Shown here: positions 8,896-17,975 of the stretch, piece after piece | Layout of the letters: each line of letters opens with the position of its first letter | How positions within the stretch are numbered: position 1 is the stretch's first letter | DNA from: Oceanobacillus sojae | Lineage (GTDB): Bacteria > Bacillota > Bacilli > Bacillales > Amphibacillaceae | Reading direction: 5' to 3' | Length of the DNA: 64,000 nt | Assembly (NCBI RefSeq): GCF_900162665.1 | Contig: NZ_LT727813.1 | Coordinates: 725,533-789,532, forward strand | Notes under the pieces: model-generated | Seen by the model: only the letters and a program-made list of their open reading frames with translations | Told to the model about the DNA's origin: nothing | Databases searched by the model: none | Position numbers and translations under genes: made by a program

Positions 8896-9906
8896 TTACA
8901 ATCTGCGTGCGCTGGTATCTGGTCCAATATATATATTACGTTTGCCTCTTCCAGTTTGTATTGTCACGACATTTGGATACGGCTCTGCTAAGATATCATA
9001 AGTTAAGCCGCCAAAAGCTGCAGGAGTAAGACTCCAATCACTATTTTTCTTTACAGGTTTAACATTTAGCGGATATGTGCGCCAGGTAGACGCAGATGCC
9101 GGCAAATGCACACGCTTTGCTGATGATTTGGAGGAATTATTCGAAGGTTTTCCAGAGCTGACTGCTTTTAGCAGACGTGTATTCTGTGCAGCTGTTCCTG
9201 TATAATTTGAAATACCGTAAGATTTCGCTAACTTAGCGCGATTCGCAAAGCTCGAATCCTCTCCAATTGATTTCAAATAGTCTACAATGGAATGGATTTG
9301 TTTTTTAGATGTGGATGTTTTTCCTTGATTGTTGGAGCTGCTCGAAGCCCCCGGACTGCTTTTAGCGGATAATTGGAATACTCTCGCAATCCCTCTTGCA
9401 TGGCCTAAAGCAATTTGTTCCAAAAATGCATCTGATTTCAGTTTTGCTGCATCTCCTGCATGATCAATAAAACCATTCTCTGTTAAAATAGCCGGCATGA
9501 CTGATTCCCGCAGTACATGAAAATTAGCCTGCTTTCTGCCGCGGTTTTGAAGGTTTACCTGCTTTATTATTTCTTCATGCATGATTTGCCGGTATTTTCC
9601 TGTTGTTCCTTGATTGGAAAGACCTGAATGAATATAATCCTCATAGCCTGCCCCTCCTCCGGCGTTAATATGAATAGAAACAAAATAATCTGCACCCCAC
9701 TGGTTCGCTTCATTCGTCCGTGCTGCCAGCGATACAGTACTATCTGTCGAACGGCTCATCCGAATTTGATGCCCTTGATAACTGTTGTTCAAGATATTTC
9801 GTATTTTTAAAGCAATTGCTAACGTTACATGCTTTTCTTGCAATTCTTGTCCTACAGCTCCTGTATCACTTCCTCCATGTCCAGGATCTAAGTAGATTTT
9901 CACCAT
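8896..9906 (-). CDS. N-acetylmuramoyl-L-alanine amidase (CwlC/endolysin-like)
   Basis: Zinc amidase that cleaves the bond between MurNAc and the stem peptide (336 aa). The Amidase_3 domain fills about residues 1-180, with IYLDPGHGGSDTGAVG (H10 a zinc ligand), SIHINAGG and the catalytic-type ENGFIDH. A Ser-rich linker leads to an endolysin-type module at about 207-250 (SIVDYLKSIGEDSSFANR) and a C-terminal domain at about 285-336 that may bind the wall. There is no signal peptide, so the enzyme should be released by cell lysis, as for mother-cell CwlC-type or phage amidases. A GGGGG ribosome site precedes the ATG. No other phage gene is nearby. Confidence 0.88.
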   Translation of the reverse strand: MVKIYLDPGHGGSDTGAVGQELQEKHVTLAIALKIRNILNNSYQGHQIRMSRSTDSTVSLAARTNEANQWGADYFVSIHINAGGGAGYEDYIHSGLSNQGTTGKYRQIMHEEIIKQVNLQNRGRKQANFHVLRESVMPAILTENGFIDHAGDAAKLKSDAFLEQIALGHARGIARVFQLSAKSSPGASSSSNNQGKTSTSKKQIHSIVDYLKSIGEDSSFANRAKLAKSYGISNYTGTAAQNTRLLKAVSSGKPSNNSSKSSAKRVHLPASASTWRTYPLNVKPVKKNSDWSLTPAAFGGLTYDILAEPYPNVVTIQTGRGKRNIYIGPDTSARRL

Positions 9907-10024
9907 AAAAATATACCCCCTCTATTTTAAAATATTGAAAAAAGAGCTTGCCCGTATAGACATGCTCCTTACGATATTTGCTGATTTTTTTATAATAAAG
10001 GGAATTTATCACTAATTTTTATAG

Positions 10025-10060
10025 AAAAAGCCTGCAGACAGTTCTGCAGGCTTTCAAAAA
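10025..10060 (-). terminator. Terminator of bdhA
   Basis: An 11-12-bp stem, 10028-10038 with 10043-10054, is followed on the minus strand by TTTTTC. It begins about 20 nt after the bdhA stop. Confidence 0.85.
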
Positions 10061-10073
10061 TAGATAATAATCT

Positions 10074-11126
10074 TTATTTGGCACTCACAAGAATTTTGGA
10101 TTGGCTCTTGTCATTAAGCAATAATTCAAATCCTTCTTTTACAACATCATCTAATTTAATTTTATTAGTCACTACTTTTTCAGCAGGAATTTGTCCGCTG
10201 GCAATCAGATTGATCACACGATCGTATATATTGGCATAGGCCAGGGAGAATTTAATGTTTGCTTCTTTAACTGTAGAAGCAAATGCATTGATTTCCGGAT
10301 TTTGTCCAAAGATGGCAACCACACAAACGGTACCTGTACGTTTGATGGCTTCTAGACATGTATCAAATGTCGGCTGAACACCTGCACATTCTAATGCCAC
10401 ATCAACGCCGTCTCCATTGGTATCTTCCATAATTATACCAATTACATCATCTTCCATTGGATTTAAGGCTTTTACAAATCCAAAAGACTCAGCTAATGCT
10501 AAACGCTCTTTTGAAACATCACTGACGAATACTTTACTTGCACCGGCTGCACGAGCTGAGAGAACAGTTAATAGACCAATTGGGCCTGCGCCGGTAACCA
10601 GTACAGCGTCTCCCGCTTTCACGCCTGCCAAATCGACACCATGATAGGTTACGGCAGTCGGTTCGACAAGTGCTGCCTGCTCTAATGTCATATTATCCGG
10701 GATTTGGTGACAATATTGTTCATCCATGACGCAGTATTCTGCAAATCCGCCATCATCGGCAAGTCCGATAAATGCTGCATTACTGTTTCTGCATAAATGA
10801 TAATTTCCTTCACGGCATTCCTTACATTCCCCACAGCGAAGATTCGGTTCGATACAAACACGGTCACCAGGCTGGAATGCTGTTACATCGCTGCCTACTT
10901 CCGTTACTGTTCCACTGAACTCATGGCCCAATGTCAGTGGAGCTTGTCTTTTTGATATTGGATGCTCCTCTGTCGGAATACCAATAAAATGAGAATAAGC
11001 ATGTAGATCTGAACCACAAATTCCTGTCCATGCTACTTCCACTTTCACATCTTTTGCCCCGACTTCTTTTACTTCGACGTCCTCCACGCGAACATCTTTT
11101 TCAGCATAAATTCGTGCTGCTTTCAT
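10074..11126 (-). CDS. bdhA: (R,R)-2,3-butanediol dehydrogenase (zinc MDR family)
   Basis: Cytosolic NAD-dependent zinc alcohol dehydrogenase interconverting 2,3-butanediol and acetoin (350 aa). Catalytic-zinc motifs are CGSDLHAY and LGHEFSGTV. The structural-zinc cysteine cluster is in RCGECKECREGNYHLC, and the NAD Rossmann motif is GAGPIGLL. The sequence FIGIPTEEHPISKRQAPLTLGHE is shared by BdhA proteins only in parts, so sorbitol or threonine dehydrogenase activity remains possible. The frame is open to 11144, but GGGAGAGAG before MKAARIYAEKD at 11126 makes that ATG the better start. It is monocistronic. Confidence 0.87.
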   Translation of the reverse strand: MKAARIYAEKDVRVEDVEVKEVGAKDVKVEVAWTGICGSDLHAYSHFIGIPTEEHPISKRQAPLTLGHEFSGTVTEVGSDVTAFQPGDRVCIEPNLRCGECKECREGNYHLCRNSNAAFIGLADDGGFAEYCVMDEQYCHQIPDNMTLEQAALVEPTAVTYHGVDLAGVKAGDAVLVTGAGPIGLLTVLSARAAGASKVFVSDVSKERLALAESFGFVKALNPMEDDVIGIIMEDTNGDGVDVALECAGVQPTFDTCLEAIKRTGTVCVVAIFGQNPEINAFASTVKEANIKFSLAYANIYDRVINLIASGQIPAEKVVTNKIKLDDVVKEGFELLLNDKSQSKILVSAK

Positions 11127-11394
11127 AAAAAATCTCTCTCCCATTCTACAAATAAATTATGAAAGGCAGAGTTTACTTTCCCTAAATGGAAGGGTCTGAC
11201 TAGTCTATATTTACTTGATCCTTCTGGCGAATACACTCTGTCTACAATTCTATTATACTACCCGGCCAATAAGGATGCACTCAAAAAGCACCACATCCTA
11301 TAGAACAGTATCTCATTTTGATTTATATGGATCAGTCCAAACCAGTAAATAACCATTGATAAGCTGAAAGATTTCTATAAAAATATCTTTAGAC
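11127..11394. other. Intergenic region upstream of bdhA
   Basis: No gene is visible. The minus strand holds a good -10 (TATAAT at about 11255) but no -35 at proper spacing that I could defend. The PTS-operon terminator lies at its right edge. Confidence 0.4.
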
Positions 11395-11427
11395 TAAAAA
11401 ACCCGCATCCGCAGATACGAGTTTTTG
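11395..11427 (-). terminator. Terminator of the PTS operon
   Basis: A 10-bp stem with two G-T pairs, 11400-11409 with 11414-11423, has a 4-nt loop and is followed on the minus strand by TTTTTT. It sits just after the IIB stop. Confidence 0.85.
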
Positions 11428-11436
11428 ATGCTTATT

Positions 11437-11745
11437 TTAATTTCCTTCATTTAAATCAATTGCCTGCTTCAGAACTTTATCACCCTGCATCATTCCATAA
11501 GCCATCTGATCAATGACAGCAACCTTTACACCCTGCGGCTCCAGGCTTTCTTTAATTTTACCTTCCAGATAACGGACTTGCGGACCAATAAGAACAACCT
11601 GTAAGGATTCGAGATGATTCTTCAGCTGCGACTCTGCTACTGCTTCGATATCCGCTTCAAAGCCCTGTTTTTCTGCAGCTTCCTTCATCTTCTTCACAAG
11701 CATTGACGTAGACATTCCCGCTGAACAAACTAAACGTATCTTCAT
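11437..11745 (-). CDS. PTS beta-diglycoside transporter subunit IIB
   Basis: Phosphocarrier IIB of the lactose/cellobiose/chitobiose PTS family (102 aa). The P-loop LVCSAGMSTSMLVKKM holds the phosphorylated cysteine C7. The small alpha/beta fold and length match ChbB/CelA/LicB. It passes phosphate from IIA to the incoming disaccharide held by IIC. It is the last gene of the operon, one base after IIA. Confidence 0.93.
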   Translation of the reverse strand: MKIRLVCSAGMSTSMLVKKMKEAAEKQGFEADIEAVAESQLKNHLESLQVVLIGPQVRYLEGKIKESLEPQGVKVAVIDQMAYGMMQGDKVLKQAIDLNEGN

Positions 11746-11746
11746 A

Positions 11747-12082
11747 TTACTTCTCCTCCAGACGATTTATTTTTTTATGCATATCTATCATTTCAACGGC
11801 TAAATCTTTTACCGTTAAAGCATTCATTAAATGATCCTGCGCATGAATCAGAATAACGGAAAGCTCCGTTGTTTTCCCATTTGCCTCATCATGTAAAAGA
11901 TCTGTTTGTATATGATGGGCCTCTGCAAATGCTTCATCTGCTGATTCCATCTTTTTAGCTGCTTCTTCAAATTTTCCTTTTTTAGCCAGAATCAGAGCCT
12001 CCATTGCGTCTGATTTTGCATTCCCGGCATGTAAGATAATTTGAAACGAAAGCATTTGCACTTCTTCTTTTGTCATTGTCAT
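11747..12082 (-). CDS. PTS beta-diglycoside transporter subunit IIA
   Basis: Trimeric helical IIA of the lactose/cellobiose family (111 aa). The phosphorylated histidine is probably H80 in VILIHAQDHLMNA, and the N-terminal IILHAGNAKSDAMEAL helix is typical. The first ATG overlaps the IIC stop as TAATG. A second in-frame ATG two codons later (12076) is about 8 nt from GAGAGG and could be the true start. Subunit order on the minus strand is GH4 - IIC - IIA - IIB. Confidence 0.93.
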   Translation of the reverse strand: MTMTKEEVQMLSFQIILHAGNAKSDAMEALILAKKGKFEEAAKKMESADEAFAEAHHIQTDLLHDEANGKTTELSVILIHAQDHLMNALTVKDLAVEMIDMHKKINRLEEK

Positions 12083-13371
12083 TACCTCTCTCCCATTTTC
12101 TCTTTCATTGCACGTACACCTGCCATTACAAATGGAACGTATAGCAGTATAGCGACTGTTAAGTTGACCAGCTGAAGGATAATTCCTTTAACACTGCCGC
12201 CAGTTACTAAGTAACCGCTCAATATCGGCGGGATATTCCATGGAACAATTGCTACTGTTTTTGGTACGAGTCCCCACGATAAAGCAAAGTATGAAATAAT
12301 AGTCAAGGTTACAGGTACGATAATAAACGGGATTAAGAATACTGGATTAAGCACAATTGGTAAACCAAATATTACTGGCTCATTAATGTTAAATATTCCT
12401 GCAGGTGCAGATAATTTTGCCACCTCACGATACGGATGGTTCTTTTCCCGGCGAATCACGATAAATATTGCTATTAATAATGCCAGTGTAGTTCCTGAAC
12501 CACCCATGAAAACAAAGGAATCCAAGAATGGTTTTGTAACAATGTTCGGTACATCGAATGCGGACATCCCCTGCTGGAACAGGTTTGCATTTTGCTCAAT
12601 AAGCGGCAGATAAACCGGCTCAATAACAGATCCGATAATATTTGTACCATGCAGGCCAAAGAACCATAGTAAATGATTTAAGAATGCAACAACTAATGCT
12701 GCTGGCAGTGTATTTCCAAGTCCCTGCAGCGGCTCTTGAATAAGATTAAAAATAACTTCAAAAACACTTATTTCTACAAATGCGCTTACAATTGCCTGGA
12801 ATAAACCTACAAATGCAAGGATAATCATTGCCGGGATTAATGCAGCAAAGGAGCGGGTTACACCCTCAGGTACTCCCTCAGGCATTTTAATTGTAATATT
12901 TGCCTGAATAAGCAGACGAAATAGTTCTGTTACAATAAGCGCCACGATAATTGCTACAAAAAGCCCTTGCGTACCCAGCCAGTTCATATTCAGACCAAAA
13001 TCCTCTGTAACCGGTACAAGCATAATATAAGAAGCTATCGATATTAGACCGGCAGATAAACCATCTACTTCATAGGACTTAGCTAAATTATAAGCTATCG
13101 TAAACGAAATGAGTAGTCCAATAACTGCGAACGTGGCATTCCAAATGCTTCCCCCAACGGTCTGCCAGTTTCCTTCTCCAAAAATATTATTTAAAATATC
13201 TACAATACTAAAGCTGCCAAACGCAGGAAAATTATTGATTAAAACAGCTAATGACCCAATAATAATTAAAGGCATTGTTGCTACAAAACCATCACGAATA
13301 GCGACTAAATGACGTTGTGAACCAATACGGCCAGCAATTTCAATAAATTTTTGCATAAATTTATTATTCAT
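12082..13371 (-). CDS. PTS beta-diglycoside transporter subunit IIC
   Basis: Membrane channel of the PTS (429 aa), EIIC family of cellobiose/chitobiose/lichenan permeases. About 10 hydrophobic helices are visible. The sugar-binding region contains NINEPVIFGLPIVLNP and the preceding GGSGTTLALL, both diagnostic of the glucose-superfamily EIIC fold. It translocates and phosphorylates the disaccharide at the 6' position. The start follows the GH4 gene by 11 nt. Confidence 0.93.
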   Translation of the reverse strand: MNNKFMQKFIEIAGRIGSQRHLVAIRDGFVATMPLIIIGSLAVLINNFPAFGSFSIVDILNNIFGEGNWQTVGGSIWNATFAVIGLLISFTIAYNLAKSYEVDGLSAGLISIASYIMLVPVTEDFGLNMNWLGTQGLFVAIIVALIVTELFRLLIQANITIKMPEGVPEGVTRSFAALIPAMIILAFVGLFQAIVSAFVEISVFEVIFNLIQEPLQGLGNTLPAALVVAFLNHLLWFFGLHGTNIIGSVIEPVYLPLIEQNANLFQQGMSAFDVPNIVTKPFLDSFVFMGGSGTTLALLIAIFIVIRREKNHPYREVAKLSAPAGIFNINEPVIFGLPIVLNPVFLIPFIIVPVTLTIISYFALSWGLVPKTVAIVPWNIPPILSGYLVTGGSVKGIILQLVNLTVAILLYVPFVMAGVRAMKEKMGER

Positions 13372-13382
13372 CTTTCTTCCCC

Positions 13383-14693
13383 CTACCGGTTAAATTGTGG
13401 TAAATAATCTTTATGTGCTTTTATAAGTTCATCTAAAACAATTTTTGCTTTTTTCTCATCCTGAATCAATGGATTTACTAAAAATGCATTATAAGCATCC
13501 TCATAATCCCCAGAAATACTCGCTTTAATCACCAGCTCTTCCATTGCTTTCATATTCTGAATCATTCCCCGCATCGGTGTTGGAATTTCTCCGATCGAGA
13601 TTGGTTTTGGCCCATTTTTTGTGATGACACAATTTGCTTCAATCACCGCATCATAAGGTAACTCAGGAATGGTGCCATGATTCCAGGTATTTACCGTTTG
13701 AATGTCTTCTTTATTATTATATATGGAATCCATCAAACTGCAGGCAACCTGACTGTAAAAAGCGCCACCCCGCTTTTCTAATTCTTCCGGTTTCTCCCGG
13801 AGACTCTCTTGCTTGTACAGTTCGAAAAGGGACGCTTCCAGTTCTTGAACAATTTCTGCGCGTGTGCCGTTTTCTTCATAAGCTTTTAAATCCTTCTCCA
13901 ATACTGTTTCTGATTGGAAATAATATTGATGATATGGATTTGGCAACAGCTTGGTAGATTTAATAAATGTTTCTGACCAATCTAACGGCATAATATTTGC
14001 CGGGCTGTAATCAAACTCCTTTTGAATCAGCTTCTGGAATACATCCTCTGTGCGATCCTCGCCGCCGACATAGACACGGTCTCCAAATACAAAGTGGTTC
14101 AACCCGATAAACCTGATGGATACATCCTCTGGAGGCACTTGTAATAATTCTGCAGTAGAATGACGCATATTAAATGGAATATTGCAGACACCAATGACCT
14201 TTTTATGTGCTGAGTGGTTTAGCAGTGCTTCTGTAACCATACCTGCCGGATTTGTAAAGTTAATCATCCAGGCATCCGGACAAATCTCGTGTACTTCCTC
14301 GGCCACTTCCATTAAGACCGGAATTGTTCGAAACGCTTTCATAATTCCTCCGGCACCATTTGTTTCCTGGCCAATTAAACCATGTTTCAGCGGAATGCGT
14401 TCATCTTGAGCTCTTGCAGCTAATCCGCCAATCCGGATCTGCGTGGAAACAAAATCTGCACCTTGTAAAGCCGATTTCCTGTCCAACGTCCAGGATAATT
14501 TAATATTCACTTCAGCTTCTTCAATCATTCTGTTTCCTAATTGACAAATTGTCTCTACCTTTTCCTGCCCTTCCTTAACATCAACCAGAACAATTTCTGA
14601 AACTGGAAATGTAGGCTGCCTTTGAATAAGTCCTTCTAAAATTTCTGGAGTATAGCTGGAACCTCCACCGATAATTACTACTTTTAAAGACAT
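13383..14693 (-). CDS. GH4 6-phospho-beta-glucosidase (ChbF/LicH type)
   Basis: Glycoside hydrolase family 4 (436 aa), which uses NAD and a divalent metal to split 6-phospho-beta-glycosides by an oxidation-elimination route. The Rossmann motif is IIGGGSSYTPEILEGL. The metal-binding cysteine is in GVCNIPFNM and the metal histidine in FIGLNHFVFG. MINFTNPAGMVTEALL is a family signature. It is the first gene of the PTS operon. In E. coli the chitobiose enzyme ChbF is in the same family as LicH. The nearby ChbG-type deacetylase makes diacetylchitobiose phosphate a good candidate substrate, but cellobiose or lichenan fragments remain possible. Confidence 0.92.
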   Translation of the reverse strand: MSLKVVIIGGGSSYTPEILEGLIQRQPTFPVSEIVLVDVKEGQEKVETICQLGNRMIEEAEVNIKLSWTLDRKSALQGADFVSTQIRIGGLAARAQDERIPLKHGLIGQETNGAGGIMKAFRTIPVLMEVAEEVHEICPDAWMINFTNPAGMVTEALLNHSAHKKVIGVCNIPFNMRHSTAELLQVPPEDVSIRFIGLNHFVFGDRVYVGGEDRTEDVFQKLIQKEFDYSPANIMPLDWSETFIKSTKLLPNPYHQYYFQSETVLEKDLKAYEENGTRAEIVQELEASLFELYKQESLREKPEELEKRGGAFYSQVACSLMDSIYNNKEDIQTVNTWNHGTIPELPYDAVIEANCVITKNGPKPISIGEIPTPMRGMIQNMKAMEELVIKASISGDYEDAYNAFLVNPLIQDEKKAKIVLDELIKAHKDYLPQFNR

Positions 14694-14719
14694 GATTAAT
14701 TGCTCCTTTATTTCTATTT

Positions 14720-14733
14720 TGTAATCGCTTTAA
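14720..14733. promoter_or_regulatory. cre-like CcpA site in the PTS operon leader
   Basis: TGTAATCGCTTTAA agrees with the catabolite-response consensus except near its 3' end. It lies between the promoter and the GH4 start, where bound CcpA would block elongation. Motif match only. Confidence 0.4.
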
Positions 14734-14763
14734 TTGTTTTTTGAATTAATTCGATTTAAATGT

Positions 14764-14793
14764 ATCATACAAATATTTATTTGTCTATACAAA
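14764..14793 (-). promoter_or_regulatory. PTS operon promoter with overlapping GntR-type operator
   Basis: On the minus strand a -35 TTGTAT (14787-14792) and a -10 TATGAT (14764-14769) are separated by exactly 17 bp. The -35 is embedded in TTTGTCTATACAAA (14780-14793), a near-perfect 14-bp dyad of the kind bound by HutC/UTRA GntR regulators such as TreR. The divergent gntR-type gene is the obvious candidate repressor. Confidence 0.6.
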
Positions 14794-15005
14794 ATAAAAT
14801 AAATTTGTTACTACAATTGTTTTTTTAGTTATTATCTTGTAAACTATCCTTATAACGGAATCTTTTATTTTCTGTTTTCAACAATAATCAGATGTATATG
14901 AAAGCAATTACAAGTCTTTAGTCCTATTCAATGTTTTATCCCTTGTGCTTTTACACTTAAAAGGGTATGATTTTTTAAAAGTGTCGTTAAAGGAGTACGG
15001 AACCT

Positions 15006-15743
15006 ATGGAGAGAAACCAATCACTACACACTTATATCAAGGAAGAATTGTTACATCGAATTAAAACAAACCAATACCAGCCTGGTGAAAAAATTCCTCC
15101 TGAATTGGAATTATGTAAAAGTTTTAATGTAAGCCGCACTACCGTTCGTACTGCATTAAATCAGCTTACACTAGAGGGATATTTATTACGTCAGCAAGGA
15201 CGAGGTACTTTTGTAGCCGACAAGAAAGTAAACCAGGCCTTATCACAAACCGTCAGACGGTATAGTGATCAATTAGCCGATCAGGGAAAACATCCGGAAA
15301 TTGAAGTATCAGATATTTCTGTCGTCGCCGCAAATGAATTATTATCTAATCAACTAAATGTAAATCTGCAGGATCCAATTCAACGTATCGAACGTATCCG
15401 CAAAGCAAATGGAGAGCCGACACAGTATGAAGTAGCTTATGTTCCCTGGTCTGTTGCCCCTGGAATTACAATAGAACATGCTGGTAATTCTTTATACAAA
15501 TCATTAGATGAGTTCTTTGATGTATGGGTTTCGAAAACCTCAGAAAATATTGAAATAGCCTTTGCAGATGAGCAGATATGCAAATTTTTAGAATGTGAAC
15601 AAGGGCTTCCCTGCTTTTATATTGAAACATTGGCTGAGGATGAACAAGGGAAGAAAGTCGAATTTTCCAGATCCTTCTTTCGGGGTGATAAGACTAACTT
15701 TTCTATTGAACGTTCCTATAACAAGGAAGAACCAAAAGCGTAA
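15006..15743 (+). CDS. GntR-family (HutC/UTRA) regulator of the PTS operon
   Basis: Cytoplasmic repressor (245 aa). The winged HTH is at about 1-75, with GEKIPPELELCKSFNVSRTT and GYLLRQQGRGTFVADK, followed by a UTRA ligand-binding domain at about 90-240. GmuR and TreR share this plan and sense phosphorylated sugars. It is transcribed away from the PTS operon, whose promoter overlaps a matching dyad. AAAGGAG precedes the ATG. The likely inducer is the phosphorylated disaccharide made by the PTS; this is inference. Confidence 0.9.
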   Translation: MERNQSLHTYIKEELLHRIKTNQYQPGEKIPPELELCKSFNVSRTTVRTALNQLTLEGYLLRQQGRGTFVADKKVNQALSQTVRRYSDQLADQGKHPEIEVSDISVVAANELLSNQLNVNLQDPIQRIERIRKANGEPTQYEVAYVPWSVAPGITIEHAGNSLYKSLDEFFDVWVSKTSENIEIAFADEQICKFLECEQGLPCFYIETLAEDEQGKKVEFSRSFFRGDKTNFSIERSYNKEEPKA

Positions 15744-15902
15744 TACACCTGTTCCGAAACATATATTCCTAAACTGACTCTATTCAGGAGTGATTTAACG
15801 TTCGGTGTTTAAAGCTGGACATAGTTATTCCTGAATAAGAATTCAATCATAAAAACTATTATATTTTCCTATTTAACTAAAAATCTATCAGGGGTGTTTT
15901 TT

Positions 15903-16601
15903 ATGAGAATAGAAATTAATGCAGATGATTTCGGACTGACAAAAGGCGTTACAGACGGAATCATCCAGGCACATCAAAACGGCTGTGTCACATCAACAAC
16001 ATTAATGATGAATGGACTTGCCACCGATTATGCTGTAGAAAAGGCAGCAGAAAATCCCGATTTAAAAATTGGCATTCACCTTGTATTAACCTGGGGCAGG
16101 CCCCTCCATCCAGCTGTTCCAAATCTGGTGAAATCAGATGGAACCTTTAAATTCACCAGCAGTTTTCGTGATATGGAGCCTCCGAATCTTTCTGAGGTAG
16201 AATCAGAGTGGCGTGCACAGCTGGATGCTTATGCAGCTACAGGGTTAACCCTGGATCATATCGACAGCCACCATCATATTCATGGCTGGCCTCCTTTAAA
16301 AAATCTGGTTATGAAGCTTGCTGAAGAATACAATGTTCCTGTACGATACGTTGATTCCTTAGCAGACCACCCGGAAGTATGCTGGACAGATACGCTATGG
16401 ACAAGCTTTTACAAAGAAGGTGTCACCGATAATTTATTCGATGTCCTTCAAAAAGAAAACGTATTATCCATTGAAGTAATGACGCATCCTGGACAAGTGG
16501 ATGAAGATTTGAGAAGGGTCAGCTCCTATACGGATGACCGTGAGAAGGAAATAGAAATCCTCAGCAGAATAGAAGTACCCGCGTGGGTAAACTCAAAGTA
16601 A
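15903..16601 (+). CDS. chbG: YdjC/ChbG-type carbohydrate deacetylase
   Basis: Deacetylase of the YdjC family (232 aa), which in the E. coli chb operon removes one acetyl group from diacetylchitobiose phosphate so that GH4 ChbF can act. Motifs are INADDFGLTKGV at the N terminus (the D-D metal ligands), IGIHLVLTWGRPL, LDHIDSHHHIHGWP and VMTHPGQVDEDL. A GTG at 15894 is in frame, but AGGGGTG sits about 6 nt before the ATG at 15903. The gene follows the GntR regulator by 160 nt, and with the divergent PTS and GH4 genes rebuilds the chb gene set. Confidence 0.88.
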   Translation: MRIEINADDFGLTKGVTDGIIQAHQNGCVTSTTLMMNGLATDYAVEKAAENPDLKIGIHLVLTWGRPLHPAVPNLVKSDGTFKFTSSFRDMEPPNLSEVESEWRAQLDAYAATGLTLDHIDSHHHIHGWPPLKNLVMKLAEEYNVPVRYVDSLADHPEVCWTDTLWTSFYKEGVTDNLFDVLQKENVLSIEVMTHPGQVDEDLRRVSSYTDDREKEIEILSRIEVPAWVNSK

Positions 16602-16604
16602 ATA

Positions 16605-16668
16605 AAAGAAATCCAAACATTTATCAGCATTCTTCCAATAGAATTTGATGTGTTTGGATTTCTTTATT
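16605..16668. terminator. Bidirectional terminator after the deacetylase gene
   Basis: A 15-bp stem, 16605-16619 with 16651-16665, has a 31-nt loop and A/T tracts on both flanks. It lies between convergent genes. Confidence 0.7.
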
Positions 16669-16682
16669 ATTTGGATGATTTC

Positions 16683-17723
16683 TTATGTGAACAAATAACT
16701 GATGATTGCCAGCAGCAAAGAAAAGCCCATGATACAGCTCACAATCAGAAAATGCCGCCGGCGCCCCATAACGACCACAGCGATATATTCTCTGACCATA
16801 GCATTCGGCCAATAATAAAAAGCTGTTTTTGAACCAATTCCCTGGCTGTCCAAGCCTGCTTTTCTTGCATAAATCCCGGCACGGAACAGATGAAAATTGT
16901 TTGTCGCAAAAATACTATGATACTTCCCTTCGTCCTTCATCTGATCCATAATTTTTTTGGAAAATTTCATATTTTCATAGGTGCTGACAGATTTATTCTC
17001 CTGAATCGTATCTTCGATTGGTATCCCTTTTTCCACTGCATAGCTTTGCATTGCTTCAGCCTCAGAAATCCCCTCGTCCGGCCCCTGTCCGCCGGAAAAA
17101 ATAATTTTAGGAGGAGCCGTAACCTTTTTCTGGCGATGGTAAAAATCAATTGCTTTATCAATTCTGCTTGCCAATAACGGCGGGACACGATCATTGATTA
17201 ACCCGCTTCCTAATACAATAATAAAATCCTGATCCCACTTCGGCCGATTCCATTGATTCAATCCGTAGGCTGTCAAAAAATTAAACATATGTAATAACAC
17301 ATAGACAACAACCAATCCAGCTCCTCCAAAAAGCGGCTGTAAATACTCCGGGAAAAATTGCTCCGGATTAACGATATTAACAATAATTAAAGTAAGTATG
17401 ACGATGGCCATTATTAACGTTAAAGAATTCCTAAACCTTTTTCCTTCCTTATCCATCAGCACTTTTGCATTATAAAATAAGCCGGCAATCAAAGCGAGCA
17501 CTCCAAACGGTATCAGAACAATTAACAGCATTAACGGAAAAGCTAATACAACATATTGATAGGGCCCATCGATGTATATATAAAAGAATGCACAAAAGAA
17601 AAAGAATGTGATTAAAAATCCATTAAACAAAAGCCCGTTAATTAGTTTACGCGGATCCCGTAAATAACTGATTAGAAAAAGAATTAAAAATAACAACGGG
17701 ACGGAAGCAATAAAATATAACAA
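16683..17723 (-). CDS. YdcF/DUF218-family membrane protein
   Basis: Membrane protein (346 aa) with an N-terminal block of about five hydrophobic helices (residues 1-150). A DUF218 domain follows at about 167-320, with VLGSGLINDRVPPLLASRID, FSGGQGPDEGISEAEAM and the closing FATNNFHLFRAGIYARKAG, and there is a last helix at about 322-345. Relatives (YdcF, SanA, ElyC) act in envelope integrity; the catalysed reaction is not firmly known. The start is TTG, 7 nt after GAGGTG. It converges on the deacetylase gene. Confidence 0.85.
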   Translation of the reverse strand: MLYFIASVPLLFLILFLISYLRDPRKLINGLLFNGFLITFFFFCAFFYIYIDGPYQYVVLAFPLMLLIVLIPFGVLALIAGLFYNAKVLMDKEGKRFRNSLTLIMAIVILTLIIVNIVNPEQFFPEYLQPLFGGAGLVVVYVLLHMFNFLTAYGLNQWNRPKWDQDFIIVLGSGLINDRVPPLLASRIDKAIDFYHRQKKVTAPPKIIFSGGQGPDEGISEAEAMQSYAVEKGIPIEDTIQENKSVSTYENMKFSKKIMDQMKDEGKYHSIFATNNFHLFRAGIYARKAGLDSQGIGSKTAFYYWPNAMVREYIAVVVMGRRRHFLIVSCIMGFSLLLAIISYLFT

Positions 17724-17975
17724 ATAAATTCACCTCTTTTTAATCTCCAGGTTGGTCGGCTCCCCTGTCTGAAATGATGAGATTCTTTTATTATAAGCTT
17801 TTATGCAAATGAAATCACTATTTGTCTAAAGTGTTTTTTATGGTAGGATGGATATCTAAAAGACATACCGAAATCCGTGTTATTGTTGGATAAGCTAACA
17901 TGAATTACAAAAGCAGATGCCGACAGAATAAACAGACAGACCCAGTCAACACCAATACGCAACGGAGGATTTTTC

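Noticed and set aside
8896..9906. Prophage as source of the amidase gene
   Set aside because: No holin, structural or integrase genes are nearby, and gpmA and bdhA flank it; a sporulation or lysis-related chromosomal amidase is simpler.
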